From positions 186,001-250,000 of the forward strand of contig CAVZGO010000007.1 in the NCBI GenBank assembly GCA_963774935.1: DNA of 64,000 nucleotides, in the 5' to 3' direction. Shown here piece by piece: positions 17,739 through 26,839 of the stretch; the stretch's first letter is position 1, and each line of letters begins with the position of its first letter. A program made the position numbers and the translations under genes. This stretch comes from CAVZGO01 sp963774935. GTDB taxonomy: Bacteria > Chloroflexota > Anaerolineae > Anaerolineales > UBA4823. The notes beneath the pieces were generated by a model. It made no database searches. It was not told where the DNA came from and was given only the letters and a program-made list of their open reading frames with translations.

Positions 17739-19133
17739 ATGGCTGGTGCTGTAATTCAAAGGCTAGAACTCATGACTAATGCTATTCCTAAAGAATCTCG
17801 CTTAAACGGCTCTCCCGATGCAGGGGAATATTTCCGCTACATGTCTGCCTTCGTTGGATTCGGTGAGCAAGAGGCAGCTGCTATCCGTGAGACGCGCTTC
17901 ATTGTGGAAAAATATCTCCCTACCATCATCGGTGAGTTCTACGCCCACCTGCTGCGCTACCCACCCACACGCAGGTTCTTCCAAAAAGCTGATGGCACGA
18001 TCGATCAGCAGTATCTCGAATTGCGGATGCACCACCAGGCGAATTTCTGGCGTCGCAGCGCTAGTGGAGAATATGATGACGACTTTGCCCGATTTGTCGA
18101 CTATGTCGGGCGGGCGCACACATCCAATGGCGCAGATCCGCGCATCTATATCTCCGAACGCTATGTGATCGGTATGGTGGGTTTTGTCCAGCACGCCATC
18201 AGCGAGGCGATTGAGAAAGAGCTGCACGAGCTCGATCCCGAGCTGGAGGGACGTGCCTCGCGGGCGTGGAATCTGCTGGTAATGGTGCTGCTGGAAATCC
18301 TCGCGCGTGCTTATGGCAACGAGCGGCAACCGGAAACCTACCAAGAACCACAGGATGTAAACAAAGAGGCAATCATGCAGCTCGCCGTCGAAACGTATGA
18401 GCGCGGGCTGGGCATGGCACGCTCAATTGAATATTTGGATGTTCTTGTAGGTCCGGTGGAGGAGATTCCTGATGGGGAGCGGAAAATCATCCAGGTAGAT
18501 GATCTCTCCATTGGTGTCTTTCACCATCACGGACAGTGGTATGCCCTGCAGAATCGCTGTCTGCATCGCGCCGGGCCGGTCTGCACCGGTACTCTAGATG
18601 GCGATACCCTGATTTGCCCCTGGCACGGTTACCCTTATAACATTACTACAGGACGGCTTATCCTGGATCACACCGCCCGTCTGGAGTCTTATCCTGTGGA
18701 AGATCGCCAGGGTATGTTATACCTGCGAGTTCCACGGCGCTTTCGTGACGAGGTGAATATTGAGCTCGATGCTCTTCCAGTATCTATGCACGAAAGTGAA
18801 GAACTCACGGATGATCCTATCGAACGAAAACTGGACGAGAATGAATTCCACATCAGTGAGATCCCCCCTGGCAAGTTGAAATTAGTGTCCTTGAACGGCC
18901 AAGCTGTTTGTGTATATAATGTAGATGGTTCTTTCTATGCCACCCAGGATGAATGTACTCATATCGGCGGCCCAATGAGCGAGGGCGAGCTGGATGGTTG
19001 CATCATCTCTTGTCCCTGGCATTTCTCCCGCTTCGATGTAACCAATGGACAGGTCGTTGAAGGACCTGCCAAACAGCCTTTAAAAACCTACGCTGTTGTG
19101 ATCACTGGAGAAATAGGTAAGGTAATTGAATAA
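17739..19133 (+). CDS. Protoglobin domain fused to two Rieske [2Fe-2S] domains
   Basis: Three domains in one 464-residue chain. Residues about 25-200 match protoglobin/globin-coupled-sensor globins: YFRYMSAFVGFGEQEAAAIR, EFYAHLLRYPPTRRFF, LELRMHHQANFW, ISERYVIGMVGFVQHAI. Residues about 235-335 form a Rieske domain with C274-x-H276 and C293-PW-H296. Residues about 370-464 form a second with C406-T-H408 and C425-PW-H428. All eight cluster ligands are present, and no membrane segment is seen. A heme domain joined to two iron-sulfur modules suggests electron delivery to or from heme-bound O2, NO or CO; this is inference. ATG 17772 is an alternative start. Confidence 0.8.
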   Translation: MAGAVIQRLELMTNAIPKESRLNGSPDAGEYFRYMSAFVGFGEQEAAAIRETRFIVEKYLPTIIGEFYAHLLRYPPTRRFFQKADGTIDQQYLELRMHHQANFWRRSASGEYDDDFARFVDYVGRAHTSNGADPRIYISERYVIGMVGFVQHAISEAIEKELHELDPELEGRASRAWNLLVMVLLEILARAYGNERQPETYQEPQDVNKEAIMQLAVETYERGLGMARSIEYLDVLVGPVEEIPDGERKIIQVDDLSIGVFHHHGQWYALQNRCLHRAGPVCTGTLDGDTLICPWHGYPYNITTGRLILDHTARLESYPVEDRQGMLYLRVPRRFRDEVNIELDALPVSMHESEELTDDPIERKLDENEFHISEIPPGKLKLVSLNGQAVCVYNVDGSFYATQDECTHIGGPMSEGELDGCIISCPWHFSRFDVTNGQVVEGPAKQPLKTYAVVITGEIGKVIE

Positions 19134-19158
19134 CTTTTCTAAAGTGAGTGATTAGTGT

Positions 19159-19489
19159 ATGGCGTATAACCTGGATTTGGCAGCTCGGATTCGACAATCT
19201 TTAGAGGGGTTCCCCTTCCTGCCAAGAGAAGAAAATGTTTGGGGGAATAGGCTTTATCTTGAACGGAAATATGGCGTGTGGGATTCTGGATGATCGCCTG
19301 ATCGTTCGGGTGGGCACAGAGAATTATGCCACCGCTCTTTCCCAACCATACACCCGACCATTTGACGCATACAACAAGCCTATGTCCGGCTGGATTATGG
19401 TAAATTCGACGGGAACAGACAATGATGCCGAACTTAAGGATTGGATCAGGCAGGGCGTCGAATACGCCAGCACATTACCGCCCAAGTGA
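19159..19489 (+). pseudogene. TfoX N-terminal-domain protein, frameshifted
   Basis: Two abutting frames together give a complete TfoX N-terminal-like domain of about 110 residues. The first 25 codons from ATG 19159 read MAYNLDLAARIRQSLEG...REE; one extra base (19234, in an AAAA run) shifts the frame, and MFGGIGFILNGNMACGILDD then continues to LPPK at 19489. The downstream part alone (ATG 19235, 84 residues) lacks the first helix. Family function is unsettled; single-domain TfoX proteins are common and small. The break could be a real mutation or a sequencing error. Confidence 0.7.
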
Positions 19490-19555
19490 GTTACCAGTTC
19501 TCACAGATATCTACCTCTAGAACCCGCCGGAGCAAAGCTGCTCAGCCTTTACTTT

Positions 19556-20497
19556 CTAAATAAACTCACCACGATTAAGAATATCTGCCGAGTCCCAGCG
19601 CAGCTTAAGACTGCGCATCAACGCATGTGAAGGGCAAGGTGGTCCCCAGGCATCCATTATTTGCAACCAGCTACGTTGTCCAACTGCTAAGATCGCATAC
19701 CCGGCAACCGGCTGCAGCACTCCTCTCAAGTTCGCTAACAGGTCTCCAATCCGTTCTGTCTCCGGTTCATTCGAGGAAATATATACCAAGCCATTTGCCA
19801 AATCTGCAGTCCAGTTCATATCAGGAACTGCTGCGGTGAGCATGGGGAGAACATCAGCAAGTCTGCCAGGCGATATGCCCAATCGCAGTACTCTCTCTTG
19901 GGTACGTAATAATTGCTGCCACATCTGCGTTGGCTCGAGCTGGTCATCCAGAATCTCAAACGTCCCGCACTGTCCAAATAGCTGTTTTGCCTTAACCAGC
20001 TCTGCCTTTATATCCATCGGGTGACCTTCCAGACCAAACACCAGGCTGTAGCCGCCAGGTTTATTATTCTTAGGATTACCTGGAACCAGAAGCATTCCGC
20101 TGCAGCAGGCGCAGTGGCGCAACGCTGCCAAGCCCAAGCTTGCCAAACTCGCAAGGTCTTCGGTCTGCACCAAGAGACTGGTTTGAGCGCGAGCGAATGG
20201 AATAATTTTGAGGGTCACCTCGCAGATCAAGCCCAGACTGCCAAAAGCCCCGTTGAACAAGGCTTTCATCGAATAACCCGCAACATCTTTGACCAGCGGT
20301 CTGCCAAAACGCAGCAGACGTCCATCTGCCAACGCCACCTGAAGCGCAAGCACCTGGTCGCGCACAGCGCCATGACGCACCCGCAATGGAGCATTGCTGT
20401 TGGTCGAGATCAACCCGCCCAGACTGCCATTGGACCAGGGACTGACAAATGCAGCACGGAAACCTGCCTCAACCAGCAGCGCTCTGTAATTCGCCAA
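19556..20497 (-). CDS. GlcE-like FAD-binding half of a frameshifted GlcD-GlcE fusion
   Basis: Downstream fragment of a fused glycolate/D-lactate oxidase. It covers most of the GlcE module: FVSPWSNGSLGGLISTN, the FAD-domain segment GRLLRFGRPLVKDVAGYSMKAL, and the GSLGLICEVTLKI strand. The GlcE N-terminus (HWRGEAPHEVRLETSGL) sits at the end of the upstream frame. Dropping one base near 20483 joins the two as ELQSA-LVEAGF, restoring a continuous FAD_binding_4 domain. The TTG start at 20497 is therefore probably not a real start. GlcE binds FAD beside GlcD; the iron-sulfur partner GlcF is absent from the window. Confidence 0.75.
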   Translation of the reverse strand: MANYRALLVEAGFRAAFVSPWSNGSLGGLISTNSNAPLRVRHGAVRDQVLALQVALADGRLLRFGRPLVKDVAGYSMKALFNGAFGSLGLICEVTLKIIPFARAQTSLLVQTEDLASLASLGLAALRHCACCSGMLLVPGNPKNNKPGGYSLVFGLEGHPMDIKAELVKAKQLFGQCGTFEILDDQLEPTQMWQQLLRTQERVLRLGISPGRLADVLPMLTAAVPDMNWTADLANGLVYISSNEPETERIGDLLANLRGVLQPVAGYAILAVGQRSWLQIMDAWGPPCPSHALMRSLKLRWDSADILNRGEFI

Positions 20498-22220
20498 TCG
20501 ACGTTCCCGCTCGTACAGTCACAAACAAATCATCTGTAGAGAGCTCGCTCACCCCACGTAATCCACTTGTCTCCAGCCTCACCTCGTGCGGAGCTTCGCC
20601 ACGCCAGTGAGTCCGCGCACCTGCCAGGCTGACAGACTGCCCGGATGCCTGTAGACTGCGCAGAACTTCAGATGCCTCTTCCGGGCTGCAAGGGGTATAA
20701 ACACGCTCCTGCCTGCTGGTTGTTGGTTTTCCTCCCAGCTCTGAGTTGTTAATTCTGAACGTATTCACCGGTAATGCAGCAGCGTGCTCTTCGTCGGTGT
20801 GCGAGCAGGGTTTCGTTGTATGAGGCAACCCACCATAGGTGAAGTTAGGAGGAAATATCTTGCCCGGGTTGAGCAGGCGATCTGGATCAAAAACCTGTTT
20901 CACCTCCAGCATGGCTGCGATCTCACCCGGACCGTACATTACCGGAAGAAAATCTCGCTTCTCAATTCCAATGCCGTGTTCGGCTCCCACAGAGCCTCCC
21001 AACCGTGCACAACAAACCAACACATCCTTGGCAGCCTGTTCTGCTCGTTCCTGCTCCCCAGCCTTTGAGAAATCACACAACAGGGAAGGGTGCAGATTTC
21101 CATCGCCTGCGTGCGCCAGATACGTGACCCTCAGACCATGCAATGCTGCAACTGCATTGATCTCTTCGAAAGCCTGCGCCAGGCAATGGCGCGGCACGCT
21201 GACATCCAACGGGTATTCATTTGGACTGATGCGAGAAATTGCTGCCCCTGCACTGTAGCGCCCGCGCCACAACAATTCGCGCTGCTGCGGTGTGCGAGCA
21301 ACTTGCAATTCCAACGGGTTAAAACGCTCCAAAACAGCCGCTATATCATCCAGTTGTGCGTCCAGTCCATCCGGCTCACCATCCACATCCAGAATTAACA
21401 GAGCGCCCGCCTGGCGCGGCAGACCGATCTGCAGGTAATCCTCCACGATCTGGATCATGCTGCCATCCATCAGCTCGATGGTAGCAGGCAGCAGCCCAGC
21501 AGCGATCACTGCAGAGACCGCATGACCTGCCACTGCTGTGCTGGTAAAGGCAGCAGTTAGAGTTTTCACCCCTGAGGGCAGATGGCGCACACCTAACACC
21601 GCCTGGGTCACTACCGCCAGGGTGCCTTCAGAGCCGGTAATTAAGCTGGCATAATCATACTCGGGTGGATCCAACACCCGACCACCCAGCCACAGGCATT
21701 GACCATCTGCCAGTACTACCTCTAATCCCAGCACATAGTTCGCCGTCACGCCATATTTCAAGCAGCGTGGTCCACCGGCGTTCTCGGCAATGTTGCCGCC
21801 AATCGTGCACACCGATTGGCTGGCAGGATCGGGAGGGTAGGAGAGATCGTGGTCCACCAGCCGCTTCTGCAGGGTCTGTGTAACCACTCCAGGCTGCACA
21901 ACCACCTGACGGCTCTCTGGATCAATTTCCACGACCTGATGTAGCCGCGCCAATCCAAGGATAATCCCACCCTGGGCTGCCACGGCGCCACCTGTTAAGC
22001 CCGTGCCGGCGCCTCGGGCGATCACGGGTACACAAAATTTAGCAGCCCAGGCGAGCAAACGCTGGATATCTGCAGCATTTTCAACCAGCAGTACAGCATC
22101 CGGATCACCAGAGATTACCCCAGCATCAATGCGATGAGCCAGCAGGCTGGCCCGATCGACGAATAATTGAGTGGGAGGAAACAAATCCATTAATGCAGTC
22201 AATGCAGCCGGAATCAACAT
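20469..22220 (-). CDS. GlcD-like FAD-linked oxidase, fused to the start of GlcE (frameshifted)
   Basis: Upstream part of the fusion. Residues 1 to about 470 are a complete GlcD-type oxidase: PVIARGAGTGLTGGAV (FAD binding), YPPDPASQSVCTIGGNIAEN, GPRCLKYGVTANYVLGLEV, and the C-terminal HAGDGNLHPSLLCDF, GSVGAEHGIGIEKRDFL and DPDRLLNPGKIFP blocks. After a short linker, GlcE-like sequence starts (VYTPCSPEEASEVLRSL) and the frame stops after SIGELQSAAG. Substrate is probably a 2-hydroxyacid such as glycolate or D-lactate. The LarA gene just upstream (51-base gap) favours lactate. ATG 22220 with GGTG upstream is the start. Confidence 0.8.
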   Translation of the reverse strand: MLIPAALTALMDLFPPTQLFVDRASLLAHRIDAGVISGDPDAVLLVENAADIQRLLAWAAKFCVPVIARGAGTGLTGGAVAAQGGIILGLARLHQVVEIDPESRQVVVQPGVVTQTLQKRLVDHDLSYPPDPASQSVCTIGGNIAENAGGPRCLKYGVTANYVLGLEVVLADGQCLWLGGRVLDPPEYDYASLITGSEGTLAVVTQAVLGVRHLPSGVKTLTAAFTSTAVAGHAVSAVIAAGLLPATIELMDGSMIQIVEDYLQIGLPRQAGALLILDVDGEPDGLDAQLDDIAAVLERFNPLELQVARTPQQRELLWRGRYSAGAAISRISPNEYPLDVSVPRHCLAQAFEEINAVAALHGLRVTYLAHAGDGNLHPSLLCDFSKAGEQERAEQAAKDVLVCCARLGGSVGAEHGIGIEKRDFLPVMYGPGEIAAMLEVKQVFDPDRLLNPGKIFPPNFTYGGLPHTTKPCSHTDEEHAAALPVNTFRINNSELGGKPTTSRQERVYTPCSPEEASEVLRSLQASGQSVSLAGARTHWRGEAPHEVRLETSGLRGVSELSTDDLFVTVRAGTSIGELQSAAG

Positions 22221-22271
22221 CAAGTCACCATGATCTTCTCGTTACAAAAATCCTCACGCAAAAGGTGCATC

Positions 22272-23573
22272 TCAGCTCAAAGCCGGTTCGAACACTGGCA
22301 GAACAAAGCCGGCTTGTGGCACCACCACAACACACCCATCTCGTTCTTCAGGAAGCAGCCGCATCACCGCATCCATGACCGCATCATCCACAGATTCAGC
22401 CCATCCGATTCCCATTCTGGCAGCCTGGCGAGCGGTCAGACCTTCGGATACAAGCCAAATCTGCAGCCTGTGCTTCATCCTCCCAATCTGCAGCGCAGTG
22501 GCTGCCGATTTGGGGTCGACACTACCGTCCGAGACCAGGAGACGCTGCAGCTCGGCAGGACTTTTTCCCATAGCATCGATCAGATGCGGATAACTGCCAT
22601 GCCCCTCCAGAGCGCTGGTTACCCATATCAGGGTGCCTCCATCACGAGTCAGCAAATCACCGCACCAAAGGCCTTTAGCGCTCTGCCACAAATCAAAATC
22701 ATAAGGACTGGAATTTGCCACCACGACAGGGTATCGCTCATCTGCCAGAGCTCCAAAGCTCTGACGTGCAAAGGCTGCGCCCTGGCGCTGCGCCAGCACC
22801 ATGTCGCCTGCCACGCAGCGAAAAATCTCTCCATGAGGCGTCAACACAAAATTGAAAATATAATGGAGTGGCACCTGTTCCGCAACAAAACTCTCCAACT
22901 CCAGACGTAAAGGCGCCTGGGGATTGCCCAAAGGATTATCAGGATAATTGACGGAGCGAGTATGGAAGGCGTCCACGCTTGCTGGACCACACACCCCCGG
23001 CAGCACGATCTTCGCGCCGCCGGAAAAGCCAGCATCCATATGGGGAGTGACCATTCCAACCCCAATTCGCAGATCTGCTTCCACCACATCACGAACTACC
23101 CAGGCAGGAATTCCCCCGCTGGAACGCCCAATAAAGAAGAAATCTTCTTCAGGTAAGGCTGCCGGGTTCACCACCCGAAATTGATCCATTGCAGAACCTA
23201 ATTTAAATCGCAGCTCGCCAGCAGTCATCGCCCGGTGACTGCCCGAGGCTATCACAAGGCAGATATCATCCGGTTGTATACCAGCGCCAAGCAGGCGATC
23301 CAACAGCAGTGGTAGCACAATTGTAGCCGGAGTCAACCGGGTGTAGTCGTCTACCAGAAGCGCCACTCGTTGGCCTGGCCTCACCAGTTCATGTAAGGGA
23401 GGGCAACCGATTGGGGAGTCCAAGGCTTTGAGCGCGGCTGTTAGCAGATAATCCACGGGAAGCACCCCGGTTGGCCGCAAGACATCCCCCAACCAGTTTG
23501 TGGGCAGCCTTAGCGTGCGCGGCTTGCCTCGTGAAGGCAGGTCTACCAGGCTGACAGATTGATCTAGGTTCAT
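22272..23573 (-). CDS. LarA-family (nickel pincer) 2-hydroxyacid racemase homologue
   Basis: LarA enzymes racemise lactate or related 2-hydroxyacids using a nickel-pincer nucleotide cofactor. Visible motifs: VDDYTRLTP, ASGSHRAMTAGE (active-site His), VTPHMDAGFSGGAKIVLPGVCG (His and the cofactor-linked Lys), DAFHTRSVNYPDNP (His). 433 residues, normal length. The cofactor-maturation genes larB, larC and larE are not in the window. It lies directly upstream of GlcD-GlcE on the same strand: together they could racemise L- to D-hydroxyacid and oxidise it. Exact substrate remains open, since this family covers several hydroxyacids. Confidence 0.75.
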   Translation of the reverse strand: MNLDQSVSLVDLPSRGKPRTLRLPTNWLGDVLRPTGVLPVDYLLTAALKALDSPIGCPPLHELVRPGQRVALLVDDYTRLTPATIVLPLLLDRLLGAGIQPDDICLVIASGSHRAMTAGELRFKLGSAMDQFRVVNPAALPEEDFFFIGRSSGGIPAWVVRDVVEADLRIGVGMVTPHMDAGFSGGAKIVLPGVCGPASVDAFHTRSVNYPDNPLGNPQAPLRLELESFVAEQVPLHYIFNFVLTPHGEIFRCVAGDMVLAQRQGAAFARQSFGALADERYPVVVANSSPYDFDLWQSAKGLWCGDLLTRDGGTLIWVTSALEGHGSYPHLIDAMGKSPAELQRLLVSDGSVDPKSAATALQIGRMKHRLQIWLVSEGLTARQAARMGIGWAESVDDAVMDAVMRLLPEERDGCVVVVPQAGFVLPVFEPALS

Positions 23574-23609
23574 AACAGAGGAGAAAGCCTATTTAAATAC
23601 TAACCGGGC

Positions 23610-24821
23610 TTATTGCCCAGGTTTACGTTTTAGGACCATCAAGACAATATCATCAGCTAACAGCCCAAGGCCAGCAAAGGATTCCAGATCGGCCAGGATT
23701 GCTTTCACCAGAGTCTGCGCGGAGGCATTCAGGTTCGCGCGCGTTACACGGAGTAAGCGCGCGTCGGTGTAATACTCTCCATAGCGGTTCTGCGTGTCGA
23801 GCAGCCCATCCGTGTAGAGCAATAAAACATCCCCGGGCACAAACCGCACCAGCTTTTGCCCCCAATTTGTGTCCTGCAACACCCCTAATGCCATACCGGT
23901 CCGCGTGAGGTAATCTACCGACTTGCTCTTTTGAGCGCTGACCATGATGGGAGGAACGTGTCCAGCATTGACAAAGCGAAGACGACCCGTGTGAGGCTCG
24001 AGAATGCCTAAGAAGGCAGTTACAAAGCTGCTGCCGCCAGAATCACTCAAGATGCGCTCGTTCACCAGGCTCATCGTCAAGCCGGGCACAGAGTGGTGCT
24101 GGTTAGCGTAGGTTCGAAACAAGGTGCTGCTCAGCGCCATTACCAGCGCTGCGCCGAGGCCTTTATCGGACACATCTGCAATCAGTATGCCCAGGCGGCC
24201 ATTCGGTAACGCCAGGAAATCATAGAAATCGCCTGAAGTTTCGCGTGCTGGTAACAGCCGTACCGCAATCTCCCATCCCGGGATAGATGGTGGCTCAGCA
24301 GGCAGCAGGCTGGTCTGGATGCGTGCTGCCTCGCTCAATTCATTCGTCCGCATCACTGCAGCTTGTTCGCGCTCGCGTTCAGCCTGGTTTTGAGCAGCCG
24401 AAGCTGCCGGTGACCCAGCTCCTATCCCTGCGGTCCGCCGACCATGGACAACATGCGAAATTGCCGCTGCCACAGAGGCGGGATCCGAGTCGGGCGCCAG
24501 GTAACCCGCTGCGCCGGCTTCCAATGCCTCCACCAGCTGCTCGTGTGAGCTGCTCCCTGAAAGCACCATGATGGTCATGCCTGGCCAGCGCTTATTAATC
24601 TCAGCTATTACTGCAGGCCCATCCAAACCCTCCGATTCCAGGTTTACCAGCACCACATCTGGCGCTGTCAGCTGGCATAGCTGCAGAGCGTCCTCGCCGT
24701 CCACGGCCTGACCAACCAACCGAAGCAATCCAGATTCTGCCAAAGCACTGGCCAGGCTACCTGGAACAGCGTTTTGTCGATCTACCAAGATTAATCGGAT
24801 CTGCTGGGAAGAGTCCTTCAT
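23610..24821 (-). CDS. Degenerate receiver domain fused to a PP2C-type (SpoIIE/RsbU) phosphatase
   Basis: Residues about 8-125 are a CheY-like fold, but the phospho-acceptor Asp is Asn60 (PDVVLVNLE) and the conserved Lys is replaced (GYLAPDSDP). A short linker rich in Ala/Glu/Arg (about 145-170) may be a coiled coil. Residues about 170-400 form a SpoIIE-type Ser/Thr phosphatase with its metal aspartates: ETSGDFYDF, IADVSDKG, LYTDGLLD and LLADDIVLMVL. It would dephosphorylate an anti-sigma antagonist in a partner-switching pathway; no STAS or kinase gene is beside it. It lies 36 bases downstream of the LarA stop but is transcribed towards... the same minus strand, upstream of larA. Confidence 0.8.
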   Translation of the reverse strand: MKDSSQQIRLILVDRQNAVPGSLASALAESGLLRLVGQAVDGEDALQLCQLTAPDVVLVNLESEGLDGPAVIAEINKRWPGMTIMVLSGSSSHEQLVEALEAGAAGYLAPDSDPASVAAAISHVVHGRRTAGIGAGSPAASAAQNQAEREREQAAVMRTNELSEAARIQTSLLPAEPPSIPGWEIAVRLLPARETSGDFYDFLALPNGRLGILIADVSDKGLGAALVMALSSTLFRTYANQHHSVPGLTMSLVNERILSDSGGSSFVTAFLGILEPHTGRLRFVNAGHVPPIMVSAQKSKSVDYLTRTGMALGVLQDTNWGQKLVRFVPGDVLLLYTDGLLDTQNRYGEYYTDARLLRVTRANLNASAQTLVKAILADLESFAGLGLLADDIVLMVLKRKPGQ

Positions 24822-24951
24822 ATCTAAAGCTCGCTATTCATTTTATCAGAAATCCATTTCACTCGCATTGCAGGTGACGCTCTTTTGAAAAGGTATAATA
24901 TGGCCACCATTTATTACCGAGAAAACATTCATAAAGCCTGGAGCAACCATC

Positions 24952-25344
24952 ATGAAGAAATTGCTCTCTTTCAGCCGCAATATCATTATTCTTCCCGTCA
25001 TCGCTTCATTCATTGCCTCCCTTTATCTGATCGTTTTTGCAGGCGTGAAAGAAACCATGATTGTTTGGGATACACTGCGACACGCTGAAACATATGCGCA
25101 AGACATCAAATACCTTGCGGTGGCTCTGGTGGAAATTGTGGAGCTTTTCCTGCTCGCCACAGGCTTTTACCTGATTGCCCTGGGATTTTATGAGCTTTTT
25201 ATCAGTGACGACCTGGATCTGCCCACCTGGCTGTCCTTCCATGATTTTGATGACCTGAAAGGAGCTTTGGTAAGTATTATTATTGTGATCCTGGGGGCAT
25301 CTTTCCTCTCTCAAGCTGTAAAATGGGGCGGTCAGATCGAATAA
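24952..25344 (+). CDS. UPF0114 (YqhA-like) membrane protein, cut by an in-frame stop
   Basis: The 130 residues contain three membrane helices in the UPF0114 pattern (opening RNIIILPVIASFIASLYLIV, then LVEIVELFLLATGFYLIALGFYELF, and KGALVSIIIVILGASFLSQAVKWG). After the TAA at 25342-25344 the same frame continues with LWYGLAVGAVIIALSYF and VKEKKGK to a second TAA at 25423-25425. That tail is the family's expected last helix. The gene is thus a nonsense mutant or a sequence error; the full span would be 24952-25425. A TATAAT at 24894-24899 may be its -10. Function of the family is unknown. Confidence 0.7.
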   Translation: MKKLLSFSRNIIILPVIASFIASLYLIVFAGVKETMIVWDTLRHAETYAQDIKYLAVALVEIVELFLLATGFYLIALGFYELFISDDLDLPTWLSFHDFDDLKGALVSIIIVILGASFLSQAVKWGGQIE

Positions 25345-25465
25345 TTATGGTACGGCCTGGCAGTTGGAGCCGTTATCATTGCCTTGAGCTATTTTTTAAG
25401 CGTGAAGGAGAAAAAAGGTAAATAATCAGGTGAATAACACAAAACAAACTGCAGAAGGAAAGACG

Positions 25466-26722
25466 ATGGGACTGCGCCAATATTTAGAACAACTCGCAAA
25501 TAGCCAGGAACTGATCGAAATCTCACGACCGGTTTCGAAACATCTTGAAATGGCAGGAGTGCTGAAAAAACTAGAGCCGCAGCCCGCACTTTTCAGGCAG
25601 GTCAAGGAATCGAAATTCACAACTGCAGGAAACCTGTTCGCCAGTAAAGCAGCTTTTGCCAGCTATTTTGGCATCGAGCAGCGTGAGATGATCCCTTTCC
25701 TCGCCAGAGCAGTTGAGCACCGTTCGCCAGCCCAGACCGTCACCCAGGCTGCCTGTCAGGAGGTAGTGCACCTGCAGCCTGACTTGGATGATCTTCCCAT
25801 CTTGTTCCACCTGCCAGGAGATGGCGGGAACTATATCACCTCGGGTGTATTCGTCGCCCGCCACCCGCAATATGGTCAGAACCTGGATTTCCACCGCTGT
25901 ATGCAATTTTCCAAAACTGAGATGGCTGTACGGGTGGTTAAGTCACGCCATTTCGACACCTTCCTTTCCGAGTTAGGCCAGATAGATGTCGCAATTTGTG
26001 TAGGTCTGCCACCGAACATTCTGGCTGCAGCTGCCACATCTGTCGAGCTGGGCGTTGATGAAATGGAAATTGCCAATGCCATGCAGCCCGTTCAAGTGGT
26101 TCAAGCGAAGATGGTCGATCTGCTTGTGCCGGCAGAGGCTGAGTTCGTCATTGAAGGTACGGTCTATGCAAATCGCCGCCACGCTGAAGGACCCTTTGTC
26201 GATCTGACCGAAACGCAGGACGTCATCCGCCAGGAGCCTGTGCTGGTTGTCAAAGCCATCACTCGCCGCCGCGATGCCATCTGGCATGCCCTCTTGCCCG
26301 GTGGACTCGAGCACAAGCTGCTGATGGGCATGCCGCGCGAACCAACCATCTTTCGTAAGGTGAATGATGTTGTGCGCTGCCTGGATGTCAATGTAAATCC
26401 AGGTGGCTGTTCATGGCTGCATGCCATCGTGCAAATCGATAAGCAAGATGAGCCTGACGGCAAACGCGCTATCCAGGCTGCCTTTGCCGGACACCGCTCG
26501 TGCAAACACGTTTATATCGTTGACCAGGATATCGATATCTACAACCCCCTGGAGGTGGAGTGGGCGATGGCAACTCGTTTCCAGGCTGACCAGGATATGA
26601 TAGTGCTGGAGCGTCAACCCGGTTCCAGTCTTGACCCCAGCTCTGAGCCGGGCAGCCACAACACTACTCGAGTGGGCTTCGATCTTGACCAAACCGCTGA
26701 CCACGCATGGCAAAGCTTATGA
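25466..26722 (+). CDS. UbiD-family prenyl-FMN decarboxylase (3' frameshift; real end near 26801)
   Basis: UbiD enzymes reversibly decarboxylate unsaturated acids with prenylated FMN. Motifs: LPILFHLPGDGGNYITSGV, NLDFHRCMQ, the Glu-bearing EFVIEGTVYANRRHAEGPFVD, and PREPTIFRKVNDV. ATG 25466 follows AAGGAAAG; the frame back to GTG 25430 is less likely. Within the AAA at 26691-26693 an extra base seems to shift the frame: reading on in +1 gives PLTTHGKAYDKVPFPEVDLSDYL up to TAA 26799-26801, the normal UbiD C-terminus. It is 38 bases from aconitase X when extended. Context suggests anhydromevalonate-phosphate decarboxylase; aromatic-acid decarboxylase is the alternative. Confidence 0.8.
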   Translation: MGLRQYLEQLANSQELIEISRPVSKHLEMAGVLKKLEPQPALFRQVKESKFTTAGNLFASKAAFASYFGIEQREMIPFLARAVEHRSPAQTVTQAACQEVVHLQPDLDDLPILFHLPGDGGNYITSGVFVARHPQYGQNLDFHRCMQFSKTEMAVRVVKSRHFDTFLSELGQIDVAICVGLPPNILAAAATSVELGVDEMEIANAMQPVQVVQAKMVDLLVPAEAEFVIEGTVYANRRHAEGPFVDLTETQDVIRQEPVLVVKAITRRRDAIWHALLPGGLEHKLLMGMPREPTIFRKVNDVVRCLDVNVNPGGCSWLHAIVQIDKQDEPDGKRAIQAAFAGHRSCKHVYIVDQDIDIYNPLEVEWAMATRFQADQDMIVLERQPGSSLDPSSEPGSHNTTRVGFDLDQTADHAWQSL

Positions 26723-26839
26723 CAAAGTGCCATTTCCAGAGGTAGATCTGTCTGATTACCTTCCGGTAGAGTCCAAATCTCTTTCAGCTGATCCGTCCTA
26801 AAGCTCTAATCGCCAGAAGAATCATCGTTTTGATATAAA

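Noticed and set aside
22230..22910. Plus-strand open frame of 226 codons
   Set aside because: Antisense to the LarA gene; no recognisable motif.
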